Shown here: piece by piece, positions 33,419 through 46,000 of the stretch
Layout: every line of letters begins with the position of its first letter
How positions within the stretch are numbered: position 1 is the stretch's first letter
Origin: Lunularia cruciata
Lineage: Eukaryota; Streptophyta; Marchantiopsida; Lunulariales; Lunulariaceae
Assembly (NCBI GenBank): GCA_948567375.1
Contig: OX419762.1
Coordinates: forward strand, 23,452,608 to 23,516,607
DNA: 64,000 bases
Direction: 5' to 3'
Translations under genes and position numbers: made by a program
Notes under the pieces: model-generated
Databases searched by the model: none
Seen by the model: only the letters and a program-made list of their open reading frames with translations
Told to the model about the DNA's origin: nothing

Positions 33419-36400
33419 TGATGTGCCCACATTTTATTTCTTTTCAAAATAAAGGAGAAGAAGTGTATAGAGAGGTTGGATTGCGCATGTATGGCCAAAG
33501 AAGGCAAAGAAAATTGGCTTTGGGATGAAACCCGAAGTAAAGTGACTTTGGGTCATAAGGCGAAGTCCTCGGAAATGCCCTGTCAGCATACAATACGAAG
33601 TAAATTGTCTTCGGATTAGGGGGAGCTCAACCCGAGGCAAAGACAGTCTAACAACCTTTTGTCGGGGCGAGAAATTCAAGAAGGGGCCGTTTCAAAACAG
33701 GTGGCTTGTACGCACAAAGGTTGATTGATAGTGATAGGTGCATGCCGGAGGTGTGATTTCTCGGTAGAAACTCAAAGCAACGGAAGACAAAGAAGTGCAA
33801 CTCTATAAAAATTGAAACTACAACGACAAAATGTCAAGCAATTTTCCTTTGCCGTTGAGAAGTCATCTTGCAGGTGATCGGGGAAAGGGAAATAAATTTG
33901 TACTCGGGTTAGTGCGCAAGGGGAAGTCGCGAGAGAGAAATCGAGAGACAGTAAGAAAGCAGAAGAGATGGGAGGAGGGAAGAAAAACTCTGAATTTGTA
34001 GTGAGAAATCATGCGATTCGGAGATTAGATGTAGTATCAAGGATCAAAGTCTTGAGCCGACTTTGAATCACCTTTTTGGCATGGAACTGGAACGTAAGTT
34101 TTCCAGGATTCATGACAGAAATCATCGAGAGTAAATGTCTTGATGGTCCCAAGGAAGAAGGGAAGAGGGGAAATCCGGCTCGTTGGACAAAGTCGGATTG
34201 GAGACTTGTACTCGGGAAGGAGGCGGGTTTGGAGCAGGGAGCCACGTTCTTGGGGAAAGGAAAGATAGCCCAAGAAACGCAAGAGGTGAGAGATGCCTTC
34301 TCGTCAAAGAGAACAAAAAATGGGTATAAAGTTGACAGCTACAAAGACCCTGTGAGGAGAGGAATTGTGAGTGCACTAATGGCCATCCTGAAGCCGGAGA
34401 GAACCACTTATGTGATGAAACACCAAGCGGCGTTCTTTCACAAGTTATTTGCAGGAGAACCGATCAATTGGGCAAGGTGTTTTCACGGGAGAACGAGGCA
34501 GATGGTGTGGAATCTGCGGGATAAGTTGCCTCCACACTACATCGTGCCATTTGCAGCACATTTCTACCTTGGGTTGAATTTGCTCAATTTAGCGGAGCGC
34601 AATAGAATGGTGTCTCATTTCCATCCTGACTTGAGAAGACAAGTCGACGCGGAGGAGCAGCAATACATTCTCCAAATCCGGAGCACGGATGACTACTATG
34701 CAAAGACAGGAAAAAACGTGGAGGTTGTGGTAAGTACCCCAACAAAGAAGAGAACTCGGCATGTAGAAGCCGAAGAAAACAAGAAACCTCGGAAGATGCA
34801 GAAACATAACCCCAGGCGAGCGATGGTGGTGATTGAGTCGGAAGATGAAGACTCAAAAGGTGAAGCCGAGCTCAAGACGGAGGACTCGGAACGTGAGGAG
34901 GAACCTGAGCTGACACTGCAGAGTGAAGATACTAGCAGTGACAGTGAAGATGGTGGAGAAATGACCTCGGCACCAGCGGCTGAAGAATACAAAGAAGAAG
35001 TGCAAGCCAAAGTAGAAGCCGAAGACAATGCGGCGCTGGAAGACAAAGTACCGGTGCTTGAGGAGATGAAGATCGCAGTACAGCGAGGAGTTCGCTCGAG
35101 ACGTAAGGCAAAATGTGAGGCGGGGCCGAGTAAAGTGAAGGAAGAAGCAGAAGACAGCACGAGTAGTGAGGCATCAATCCCAATATGAAGACTTCAGCAA
35201 AGGCGGCGCGTATCAGGAGAACATGAGGAGAAACAAGAAATTAGTCCGTGGGAGGAAGAAGTTGCCAGTGAGGGAGTAGAGTACCTGTGAGAGGTAGTAT
35301 GCCCACTGTTGGTGAAGTTGGAGAAGAAGAAGAAGGAGATGCAGTCGACTTGTCCAGAGGTAAAGACTATATTGCAAGTGGTAGCAAGATTAGAAGAGGA
35401 GACCTCGGAGTTGAAGAGGAGTATAACCCAAGGTGAGAAGGAGAGAGAAGTACTACAAGCGGAAGTAGTAGAGAGAAGTCAGGTAATCGAAGACCTGAAG
35501 AGAGAAACGAGCTATCAAGAGGATCTTGCAAGGAAGAGTGACATCGCAAGGGAGAGACATGTAGCGGAGCACGAAATCTTGAAGCAGCAGTTTGCTGATT
35601 CAAGAGTAGAGCTTATCCATGCTATGGCAAGGGTAGCATCAAAGGAACAAGAGCTTGATCGAGTGATGGAGAGTATGGAGGAGAAGAAACAACTCTGGCA
35701 AAGAGAGTTGTTTGTGCGGTATAGAGAAGAAGAGAGATAACAAGAGTTACTTCGTAATCAGGAAGAGAAAATTGTACAGAAGGAGAAAGAGACGGAAGCA
35801 GTGAAGGCCGAGTTCGAAGAAGAGTTGGCGATGTACAAAGTGGAATGGCTTGCAGATTGGGAACAAGAACGAAAGACAAGATTGGAGCCATTGAAGGAGA
35901 TAGTCCTCAGAGTGAACGCAATGTTAAGTACAGAAGCCAGCGTTCGAATTGAAGAAGCGCGACTGCACGAGTTGAAGTTGTTGGTGCAGGAGACGAGGCG
36001 AAGACAAGCGAAAGACACTGATTTGAATGCCTTGTTAATTAGTCTCAGAACTTGTGTAGACAGAAAGATTTTAGAAGTAGAGGATAACATCTCAACTAGA
36101 TTAGACTTAGTGGAAATAGGGTTAGAAAAGCTTTGGCAAGATGTTAAGGCAAAACCCGAAGTAGATAACATAGGAATCCAAATGTCTTTGGAGTTGCCCT
36201 CAGAGACATTAGAGAAGAGTGGGTCGAAAGATGAAAAGTTAGATAGATTAGCCACTAGTGCAATTTCAAATCAGGAAAGAGAATTGCTAGATCTGGTCGA
36301 AGAAGTAGGAGATGTGAACCCCGAGGAAAATGTAGTAGGAAGTAAGATTACTTTGGGTTCAGGTTTGAAAGCCGAGGAAGAAGTAGACATTGGATTGGAT

Positions 36401-37197
36401 TAGTAACCAATTTGAGATTTGAAGGGGCAGATATGAAGAGGTGCATTGTCATTTTGGATCTGCAGGTGAGAACAGTTTTTGTAGAATGGTATAGTTGTTA
36501 GAACTGTCGCTTGTTCACTATTTAAGAGTGGCATTTGTAGGAAATTGTTGTTCAGTGCTCATTATTTCTGAGAATAGATAAAGCGAAGTGCTGTGAAGTA
36601 GTGGTCGTCACTTGAGCTTGATTCCGAGTATCAATCTCACAATTGTGTTTGTGAGTGTTTGGAGAAATTCGAAGTGCAAGTCAGAGTGCTTGTTGGATGT
36701 TGGATTCCACAGCCTTGATCTTCATTCTGTGTGTTTGATCTTGAGTGAAGTGCAATCAAAGCAATGCCTTGACAGATCTGAGAGGAATTGTAGTGTTGGT
36801 AGTATTCTACATTTGTGAGTGCAGTGCAAAGTTGATGTGAAGCAATTTCGATCAAGGAAGTTGTGCCTTCAGTGGAGGGGTGGAACACAAGTCTAAGGTG
36901 AAGTTGTTTTGTAGTGAAGTGCCGTTTTCGAGAGAGCCTAAATCATCACAATCAAGATTGTTTGGAAAGATTTGATGGATTTGTGATTATGGAGTGTTAA
37001 TTTGTGACAAGACTGCGAATCAATGCTTGTTACTCTCTTCTGGGTGTGGTTTCTACCTGAGAGATTAAAGACGCAACCAAGAAGAACTACAATGTTACTG
37101 TTTGACTTCGTATTTGACCAATTCTGACTCGTATCTCTACGGGAACAAACTTTACTTACCCAATTACCGCAAAAGTGATATTTGCCGGGTTGTCGCA
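33419..37197 (+). repeat. A2 5' LTR, 3779 bases
   Basis: Starts TGATGTGCCC (variant of TGTGGTGCCC) and ends GTTGTCGCA. TATA-like boxes are at 33804-33811 and 36519-36526. Confidence 0.92.
33831..36403 (+). pseudogene. LTR-encoded ORF in the A2 5' LTR
   Basis: ATG at 33831 matches the conserved MSSNFP start, but a one-base loss near 33925 shifts the frame. From 34076 to 36403 one frame is kept. It has the N-terminal domain (DWRLVLGKEAG, KPERTTYVMKHQ, PPHYIVPFAAHFYLG), acidic region, and coiled coil (KLEKKKKEMQSTCPEVKT, FADSRVELIHAMARVASKE), ending VDIGLD. In-frame stops at 35186 (TGA), about 35288 and 35738 (TAA). The 370-codon stretch 34076-35188 is the longest intact N-terminal half besides A1. 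Confidence 0.8.
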
Positions 37198-37204
37198 TGA
37201 TTTT

Positions 37205-37222
37205 TGGCACCGCTGCCGGGGA
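37205..37222 (+). other. A2 primer binding site, tRNA-Asp type
   Basis: TGGCACCGCTGCCGGGGA, seven bases after the LTR end. It is a close match to the Athila-type site complementary to tRNA-Asp. Confidence 0.8.
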
Positions 37223-38880
37223 TACAAATCTTGGAAGTGGAAGAATACAAAGCCAAATTGGAAACTGGGTATCAATGCAATATGAATGTCTGCATTGAAA
37301 GAACAATAGGAAGAGAGAGCTCAAAGACAAGCACTTTAGTGTGAAGAAGACAAACGTCTGAACGTCCCATCCATCGTTGACGAAACTGAACGAGAGGCAT
37401 TGGAGTTTCAACTCCTTCACGAAGTGCAAGAAGCCTTGCAAGAACTTGACCACAAGAAACACAAAGGCGGTTGGCAAGGCTACTTTGCATCTCCCTCTTC
37501 TTCCAAGAAAAAGAAAGAATCGAGTGGGCAAACATATGCATTGCGGCCCAGTACACCAACTTCCCCTAGAGTTGTAAAGGAAGTTGTTTCCTTGAAGACC
37601 TTTGTTTGAGAAAAGACAACATGAACACTTACTGAAGACGAGTGTCAATATCTTCTACGAACGATTCCTCGGTTGTCCCGGAGGAATTTTGAAGAACCCA
37701 TCAAAGGTGTTGATCCTGAATCTTCCACTCGGGTTGAAGTCGACACCCTCATAGCAGAAATTGTTGAAGAAGACCCTACCTTGAATTTGACGAATTGGAA
37801 TCTCTGGGCTGACAATACGGCGTCAATTCCAGCCAATCCTTCCGTTCCGTCAAGTTCCACATTACCTCAGCCTTGAGAAACATTACCTCAGACTTGAGAA
37901 ACAACTTCCTGGAACAATTTCGGGAGGTTGACTACGATATGCGTGTCTTCACGGCACTCAACGATTTGGACCGGGGCAAGAATGAGAAGTTGAGGGACTA
38001 CTCTGAGCGGTTCATGGCACTACTGAACCGAGTTCCCAAGCAATCGGGGGTGGTGGGATACTCTGATGCCCAAGCCATTACCTGGTTCCTCGGGGGCCTT
38101 TCACCAAAGATACAAATCTTTGCCAGGGAGAGGAACGTAACTTCCCTGGACAAAGTACTCAAACATGTCGCTCGTTATGAAGCAGCCCACTCTCACTCTG
38201 CCGGTAACCGGAGAAATCGGGAGAAGAAGGGCAAGAAGTCCAGAAGGAGAGCTTTGTGCAGCACCTCCCCTTCTTCAGACGAATCCTCTACGTCTTTGAG
38301 CTCTTCTTTGGAATCCAAAGAAGAATCAAAGCCAAGACGAGTCAGAAGACGTGGAGGCAAGAAACCAGTGACTCCTCCAGCCAAGAGTGTACATAAGGCA
38401 AATATGAAGCTGGATGCCCTCATCAAGGAGTTTTCGGATTTCAAGATCCAGATGATTGGAGCTAAGGACCGAAGAAAAGCCCCAGCATTTGGACGATCTA
38501 ATGTGTGGTGCACCGCATGTGGCAAATCCGGCCACGCCAACACAGAATGCAATACTCATAATGCATTCCCGGTGCAGCAGATTGATTGGGTTCCGGGATG
38601 GAACCAAGACAAGGACAAAGAGGCGGTGTACCAAACTCAGGAGGTACAGCCTCAACCAAGCACATTGTATCAAGGTCCGAGGTTTGGACCCAAGGAGTAT
38701 ACCCCAATGCTCCTTCACGAAGACCACCGATGAGCAACCAAAATCGCCCTCAGAATGTTGCGCCCGGAGCTTGTTATAATTGTGGCTCGATGGGACATTG
38801 GTCTCCAAATTGTCCCAAGCCAAGAAGGCAAATTGGGTACGTTCCCCTTTGTGGAAATTGTAAAGGATCGGGGCATATGG
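37223..38880 (+). pseudogene. gag: A2 gag with internal deletion
   Basis: The N-terminal part (37400-37876) matches A1. At 37860-37905 about 260 bases of A1 (the start of the gag domain, FIKEFKVISFANKEH) are missing and a short imperfect duplication of ATTACCTCAG.CTTGAGAAAC marks the joint. The frame from 37873 continues with DLRNNFLEQFREVDYD and QAITWFLGGLSPKI, then CTACGKSGHANTEC. CYNCGSMGHWSPNC lies in another frame. A second deletion near 38880 removes the third knuckle's end and a Pro-rich stretch present in A1. Confidence 0.83.
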
Positions 38881-40426
38881 GCATACAAAGGGAGATACGA
38901 ATGTAAATTGCATTACTCTTGAGGAAGAAAGACCTCAAGAAGGGAGTCCGGCCTCAAAAGGAGAATGGCCAGACCTTGAAGTTCTGAAAGTTGAGACATG
39001 CTCCAGCAAGAAGAAGCGTGATCCCAAAGAACTGAGTACGACCTCGTCGTCTTCCCGAAAGGTGAAGAGACAGCGCCCAAAAGCCATTCTTTCGGCCAAG
39101 GAGGAAAAGATCCTCGCAAAAGCTAAAGCTAAAGCCTTGCAAAAAGAATTAAGGGAGGCATTACTCAGGACTCGAGAACTGAGTTTGGAAGAAGAGACGA
39201 AGACAAAGTCTCCAATTTTTCCGGCGGACATCCGATCCGAAGTAAAGGGTCTGATCCAAGTTGAGGAGGGCCAACCCGAGGAAGCTTGGGTTAAGGCCAT
39301 CAGCAAGCCCGTCACCATTTTGAAGCATCCCGAAGTCAAGAGGGAACATGGAGGGTCCTCGGACCCAAAGCCGAAGACGAAGACGGTCAAATTGGGAGGA
39401 GTTCCCCAATATGATATTGTAGCCGATCTGGCCACCACAAATGCGAATGTTACATTTAAGCAATTGTGGGAAGATAACAAGCTGTACAAGAGACAGCTTA
39501 ATTCGGCCCTCAAGAAGGTGAGGTCGATGTCAAAGAAGGACCTGCCTGCTATTTATCGTATTGAACAAGAAGATTTGGGATCTCCTGAGGTAGACGCGGA
39601 GATTGCAGGGTGCATGATCACATCAATACCCATTGACTCTGGGTCCGGTGTGAATGTCATGACCGAAGATACGGCAAATCAACTCGGGTATCATACGTTT
39701 GAACCAACACCCCGAGTTTTGAAGTTTGTAGACCAAACCAGGAGATGGCCCTTGTGCATGCTGTCAAACATTACCACGATCATTAAAGGGGTACCCTTCA
39801 AGTTGAATTACATTGTGTTGCGGCCAGTGACAAAAACTGGTTACCCTCTGTTGATCGGCAGACATTGGTTGTATAGTGTCCAAGTTGTAGTGGATTGGCA
39901 TCAACAGAAGTTAAGATTCAAGGACATTTTGTCCGAAGATCAGAAGCTGGTGACTATGAGTTGGATGAAGGTTCCACATCTCGGGGAAACAAGTTTGTCA
40001 GAAGAGGAAGACGAATCCGAAGACTCATCGTCTTCGTCCTCAGACGAATCCAAAGACAAAGTCCAAGTTAATTACTTGGAATGCTACGAGGTAGAGGTTG
40101 ACGACAAAGATCCATATGACCTCACCTTGGGTGAACCTGACTTGGAGGAAGGAGGTTTGATGGCCACTCGCCTCGGGTTAAGCCGAGTAAGCCACATTGA
40201 AGGAGTCATCAACCCCGATGACTGTCAAGAGGTGTTACTAACTGAAGGAAAAATTCTAAAGATCTCGAAGACAGTTACTTCGGAGGAGTTGGCAAAATAC
40301 ACTGCCCTGTTTATAGAGTTCCAGGATGTATTCGCTTGGTCGATTGATCAAATGCTGGGTATTCCACGAGAATTCAGAGAACACCGGATTGATTTGGTTG
40401 AAGGTGCAATTCCGGTTTGGCAGTGA
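38881..40426 (+). pseudogene. A2 gag-pol linker, retropepsin and acidic spacer
   Basis: An open frame from 39062 to 40426 covers a Lys-rich linker, the protease with IPIDSGSGVNVM (Asp at 39635-39637) and YPLLIGRHWLY, an acidic Ser-rich spacer (EEEDESEDSSSSSSDESKD) and the N-terminal part of RT. It ends in TGA where A1 has CGA (6773 region). It is in frame with the RT that follows, showing that protease and RT were one polyprotein. Confidence 0.88.
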
Positions 40427-41898
40427 CAATACCGCCTGAACCCAAAGTACTCGCTTTTGGTGAAAGATGAAATCGATAAGTACTTAGGGGCCGGAATCAT
40501 CTTCCCTATCTTAAGCAGTGAATGGGTCTCCCCCATTGTCATTGTCCCAAAGAAGAAAACAGGGAAGATCCAAGTGTGCCAAGACTTCCAAAAATTGAAC
40601 ACAGTCACAAGGAAAGATCATCATCCCTTGCCTTTTACCGATACAATTTTAGATCAAGTAGCTGGGCATCCTTGTTATAGTTTTCTCCATGGATTTTCAG
40701 GGTACAATCAAGTATCCATTCGAGAAGAAGACAAGGATAAAACTACATTCACGACCAATTGGAGCACTTTTGCTTACAATCAAATGCCCTTTGGGTTGTG
40801 TAATGCTCCCGCTACTTTCCAGCGGATGATGAATTTGATCTTCAAGGATTTCCTGCGCAAATTTGTGGAAGTTTTTATTGATGACTTTTGTGTGTTTGGG
40901 CAAAGAGATGTACATCTAGATTACCTTTGCCAAACGTTTGAAAGGGGTCGTTTTGCCGGCTTGTCATTACACCCGGAGAAATGCTTCTTTGCAATGAAGG
41001 AGGGAATTCTTCTAGGGCATTGGGTGTCAAGCCGAGGTATTGAGGTCAATGTTGAGAAGGTTAAGATAATCGCAGCTTTGGAATCCCCAAAGAACATCCG
41101 GGAGCTGAGAGCCTTCTTGCGACATGTCGGATATTACAGACGCTTTGTGTCAAACTATGCAGTGCTTGCTGCACCACTTACAAAGCTTTTGAAGAAATCC
41201 AAAGACTTTATATGGGAAGCACATCAAGAAGAAGCTTTCCAGGTGTTGAAGAAGAAACTGGTTGAAGCACCAGTCATGAGGGCCCCAAATTGGGACGTCC
41301 CTTTTCATGTGTATGTGGACACTTTGTCCATGGCCATCGGGGTTGTCTTGAGTCAGAAGGAAGAGAAGAAGAAGGACTACCCGGTGTATTATGCCAGCCG
41401 ACAACTTTCAGTTTTTGAAAAGAACTATTTGACGACTGAAAGAGAAGCACTCGGAATGGTGTATGCTTGCAAGAAATTTCGTCATTATTTGTTGGGGTAT
41501 GAGTTTGTCTTCTATGTTGACCATTATGCATTGCAACATCTGGTCAAGAAGGCAGATTTATCGGGACGAATTGCAAGATGGATCTTGTTATTACAAGAAT
41601 CCACGTATACTGTACAAGTGAGGAAGGGAGCTTCGCATTCGAATGCGGACTTCCTGTCCAGGTTAGAAACTCAAGACCAAGAGTGGGAAATTGACGATCG
41701 GTTCCCTGACAAAGAGTTGTATCACTTATCAGCAATGAGAAGTACAAGGTATGCAGATGAATATAATTATATGAATACTCTCCATTGTCCTGAGGGGATG
41801 GATCTGGAACAGTGGGCAGTCTTTCTCAGGAAAATGGGGCCATACCAGCTTAAACACAACATTTTATTTAAGATGGGCGAAGACGAAGTACTTTGGCG
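40427..41898 (+). pseudogene. pol: A2 reverse transcriptase and RNase H
   Basis: Open frame continuing to 42358. RT blocks: EWVSPIVIVPKKKTGKI, FQKLNTVTRKDHHPLPF, GYNQVSIREEDKDKTTF, MPFGLCNAPATFQRMMN, and FIDD at 40874-40885. RNase H: FHVYVDTLSMAIGVVLSQ, TEREALGMVYACKKF, FYVDHYALQHL, HSNADFLSRL. In this copy the RT, RNase H and first half of integrase share one 633-codon frame. Confidence 0.92.
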
Positions 41899-43053
41899 AT
41901 GCTTGGAGTCATACAAAGTAGGAGGAGTAATTGAATCTTTACACTCCGAGGCATCGGGAGGACACTATGCTCTGAAGAATACTATAAAGAAAATTCTTTT
42001 GGCAGGGTATTGGTGGCCTACAATGTACAAAGATGTACATGCTCATATCCGAAGCTGTGATGCGTGTCAAAGAACGGGGAAGCAAACGGCTACTTCTCAA
42101 TTGCCTTTGAGACCAATTTTGCCTTTGGCCCCATTTGAGAAATGGGGGATTGATTTTGTGGGTCCCATTCAACCAGTGATCCGAGTCACAAGAAAGCGCT
42201 ACATTTTGGTTTGCACTGACTATGCTACCAAGATGGTTGAAGCGGAAGCAACTCGCAGAGATGATGCTGAAACTATGGCGGAATTTTCTTTCAAAACATC
42301 ATCTCCCGATATGGGTGTCCTCTGGAATTGGTCAGTGACCAAGGAACACATTTTTTGAACTCTATAATGGAGGCATTAACCAAGTATTTTCAGATTAAAC
42401 ATCGGAAGATGACTCCTTATAACCCAAAAGCAAATGGCTTAACGGAAAAAGCAAATGGGTTACTTTGTAAAATTTTGAATAAGGTGACTGTCAATTATGC
42501 CTATGATTGGGATACAAAATTACTAGCCGCGTTGTGGGCGTATCAAACGACAGAGAAGATTACAACCAAACAAACCCCATACTTCTTGACATATGGCTTG
42601 CATCCCATACTACCAATTGAATTTGAAGTTCCGACATATCGAGTTCTATGCAAAGAACGGATGTGGGAAGAGGAAAGTCAGGATCTTTGGATTCATCAAC
42701 TGATGTGGTTAGAAGAGAAAAGAGACGATGCAATGCAAACCACAAGAGAAGAACAAGCACAGAGGAAAGTCAAGCACGATCGGAGAATCAAGCCTGTGAT
42801 TGTACGAGAAGGGGATTTGGTTTTGTTATATGACAATAGCCGAATATTTTTGCCAGGCAAGTTGCATTTGAGATGGATGGGTCCCTATCGAGTTCTTCAT
42901 CTTTGCGAAAATGGATCCATGCAACTTGTCAATTTGGAAAGTAATCCTTTTATCACTCAAGTAAACGGGTGGAGAGTTTGGAGATATTGGACCATAGACT
43001 CGGCAGTTTCTAAGACACCCGAGGTCTATGTTTGCGGGGACGCTCACATTTGA
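41899..43053 (+). pseudogene. A2 integrase, one frameshift
   Basis: The zinc site (LHSEASGGHYA, CDACQRTGK) and first Asp (WGIDFVGPI) lie in the frame that ends at 42358. A one-base loss near 42285 moves the rest into the frame 42328-43053, which has the second Asp (MVSDQGTHFLN), the Glu (NGLTEKANGLL) and the C-terminal domain to CGDAHI. The stop overlaps the polypurine tract. No chromodomain. Confidence 0.9.
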
Positions 43054-43064
43054 GGGAGGGAGTA
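43052..43064 (+). other. A2 polypurine tract
   Basis: GAGGGAGGGAGTA directly before the 3' LTR start TGTGGTGCCC. Confidence 0.8.
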
Positions 43065-46000
43065 TGTGGTGCCCACATTTTTTTTTTCAAAATAAAGGAG
43101 AAGAAGTGTATAGAGAGGTCGGATTGCGCCTGTATGGCCGAAGAAGGCGAAGAAAATTGGCTTTGGGATGAAACCCAAAGTAAAGTGACTTCGGGTCATA
43201 AGGTGAAGTCCTCGGAAATGCCCTGTCAGCATACAATACGAAGTAAATTGTCTTTGGATCGGGGAGAGCTCAACCCGAGGCAAAGACAGTCTAACAACCT
43301 TTTGTCGGGGCGAGAAATTCAAGAAGGGGCCGTTTCAAAACTGGCGGCTCGTACGCGCGAAGGTTCATTGATAGTGACAGGTGCATGCCGGAGGTGTGAT
43401 TTCTTGGTAGAAACTCAAAGCGACGGAAGACAAAGAAGTGCAACTCTATAAAAATTGAAATTGCAACGACAAAATGTCAAGCAATTTTCCTTTGCTGTTG
43501 AAAAGTGGTCTTGCAGGTGATTGGGGAAAGGGAAATAAAGTTGTACTCGGGTTAGTGCACAAGGGAGAAGTCGCAAGAGTGAAATCGAGAGACAGTAAGA
43601 AAGAAAAAGAGATGGAAGGAGGGAAGAAAAACTCTGAATTTGCAGTGAGAAATCATGCAATTTGGAGATAAGATGTAGTAGCGAGGATCGAAGTCTTGAG
43701 CCAACTTCAAATCACCTTTCTTGCATGGAACTGGAATGTAAGTTTTCCAGGATTCATGACAAAAATCATCGAGAGTAAATGTCTTGATGGTCCCAAGGAA
43801 GAAGGGAAGAGGGGAAATCTGGCTTGTTGGACAGAGTCGGATTGGAGACTCGTACTCGGGAAGGAGGCGGGTTTGGAGCAGGGAGCCACGTTCTTGGGGA
43901 AAGGAAAGATAACCCAAGAAACGCAGGAGGTGAGAGATGCCTTCTTGTCGAAGAGAACAAAGAATGGGTATAAAGTTGAGAGCTACAAAGACCCTGTGAG
44001 GAGAGGAATTGTGAGTGCACTAATGGCCATTCAGAAGCCGGAGAGAACTACTTATGTGATGAAACACCAAGCAGTGTTCTTTCACAAGTTATTTGCAGGA
44101 GAACCGATCAATTGGGCAAGGTGTTTTCACAGGAGAACAAGGCAGATGGTGTGGAATCTGCGGGATAAGTTGCCTCCACACTACATCGTGCCATTTGCAG
44201 CACATTTCTACCTCGGGTTGAATTCGCTCAATTTGCCGAAGCACAATAAAATGGTGTCTCATTTCCATCTTGACTTGAGAAGAGAAGTCGATGCGGAGGA
44301 GCAGCAATACATTCTTCAAATCCGGAGCACGGACGACTACTATGTGAAGACAGGAAAAAATGTGGAGGTCGTTGTAAGTACCCCAACAAAGAAGAGAACT
44401 CGGCACGCAGAAGCTGAAGAAAACAAGAAACCTTGAAAGATGCAGAAACATAACCCCAGGCGAGGGATGGTGGTGATTGAGTCGGAAGATGAAGACTCAG
44501 AAGGCGAAGCCGAGCTCAAGACGGAGGACTCGGAACGTGAGGAGGAACCTGAGCTGACACTGCAGAGCGAAGATACTAGTAGTGACAGTGAAGACGGTGG
44601 AGAAATGACCTTGGCACCAGCGGCTGAAGAATACAAAGAAGTGCAAGCCGAAGTAGAAGCTGAAGACAATGCGGCGCTGGAAGATGAAGTACCGGTGCTT
44701 GAGGAGAAGAAGATCATAGTATAGCGAGGAGTTTGCTCGAGACATAAGGCAAAGTGTGAGGCGGGGCCAAGTAAAGTGAAGGAAGAGGCAGAAGACAACA
44801 CGAGTAGTGAGGCATCAATCCTGATACAAAGACTTCAGCAAAGACGGCGCGTATCAAGAGAACATGAGGAGAAACAAGAAATTACTCCGTGGGAGGAAGA
44901 AGTTGCCAGTGAGGGAGTAGAGTACATGCAAGAAGTAGTATGCCCGCTGTTGGTGAAGTTGGAGAAGAAGAAGAAGGAGATGCAGTCGACTTGTCCAGAG
45001 GTAAAGACTGTATTGCAAGTGGTAGCAAGATTAGAAGAGGAGACCTCGGAGTTGAAGAGGAGTATAACCCGAGGTGAGAAGGAGAGAGAAGTACTGCAAG
45101 CGGAAGCAGTAGAGAGAAGTCAGGTAATCAAAGACTTGAAGAGAGAAGTGAGCTATCGAGAGGATCTTGCAAGGAAGAGTGACATTGCAAGGGAGAGACA
45201 TGTAGCGGAGCACGAAATCTTGAAGCAGCAGTTTTTTGATTCAAGAGTAGAGCTTATCCATGCTATGGCGAGGGTAGCATCAAAGGAACAAGAGCTTGAT
45301 CGAGTGATGGAGAGTATGGAGGAGAAGAAGCAACTCTTGCAAAGAGAGTTGTCTGTGCGGTATAGAGAAGAAGAGAGATAACAAGAGTTACTTTGTAATC
45401 AAGAAGAGAAAATTGTACAAAAGGAGAAAGAGACGGAAGCGGTGAAGGCCGAGTTCAAAGAATAGTTGGCGATGTACAGAGAGGAATGGCTTGCAGATCA
45501 AGAACGAGAACGAAAGACAAGATTGGAGCCATTGAAGGAGATAGTCCTCAGAGTGAATGCAATGTTAAGTACAGAAGCCAGCGTTTGAATTGAAGAAGCG
45601 CAACTGTACGAGTTGAAGTTGTTGGTGCAGGAGACGAGGCAAAGACAAGCGAAAGACACTGATTTGAATGCCTTGTTAATTAGTCTCAGAACTAGTGTAG
45701 ACAGAAAGATTTTAGAAGTAGAGGATAACATCTCAATGAGATTAGACTTAGTGAAAATAGAGTTAGAAAAGCTTTGGCAAGATGTTAAGGCAAAACCCAA
45801 AGTAGATAACATAGGAATCCAAATGTCTTTGGAGTTGCTCTCAGAGACATTAGAGAAGAGTGGGTCGAAAGATGAAAAGTTAGATAGATTACCCACTAGT
45901 GCTATTTCAGATCAGGAAAGAGAATTGCTAGATCTGGTCAAAGAAGTAGGAGATGTGAACCCCAAGGAAAATGTAGTAGGAAGTAAGATTACTTTGGGTT

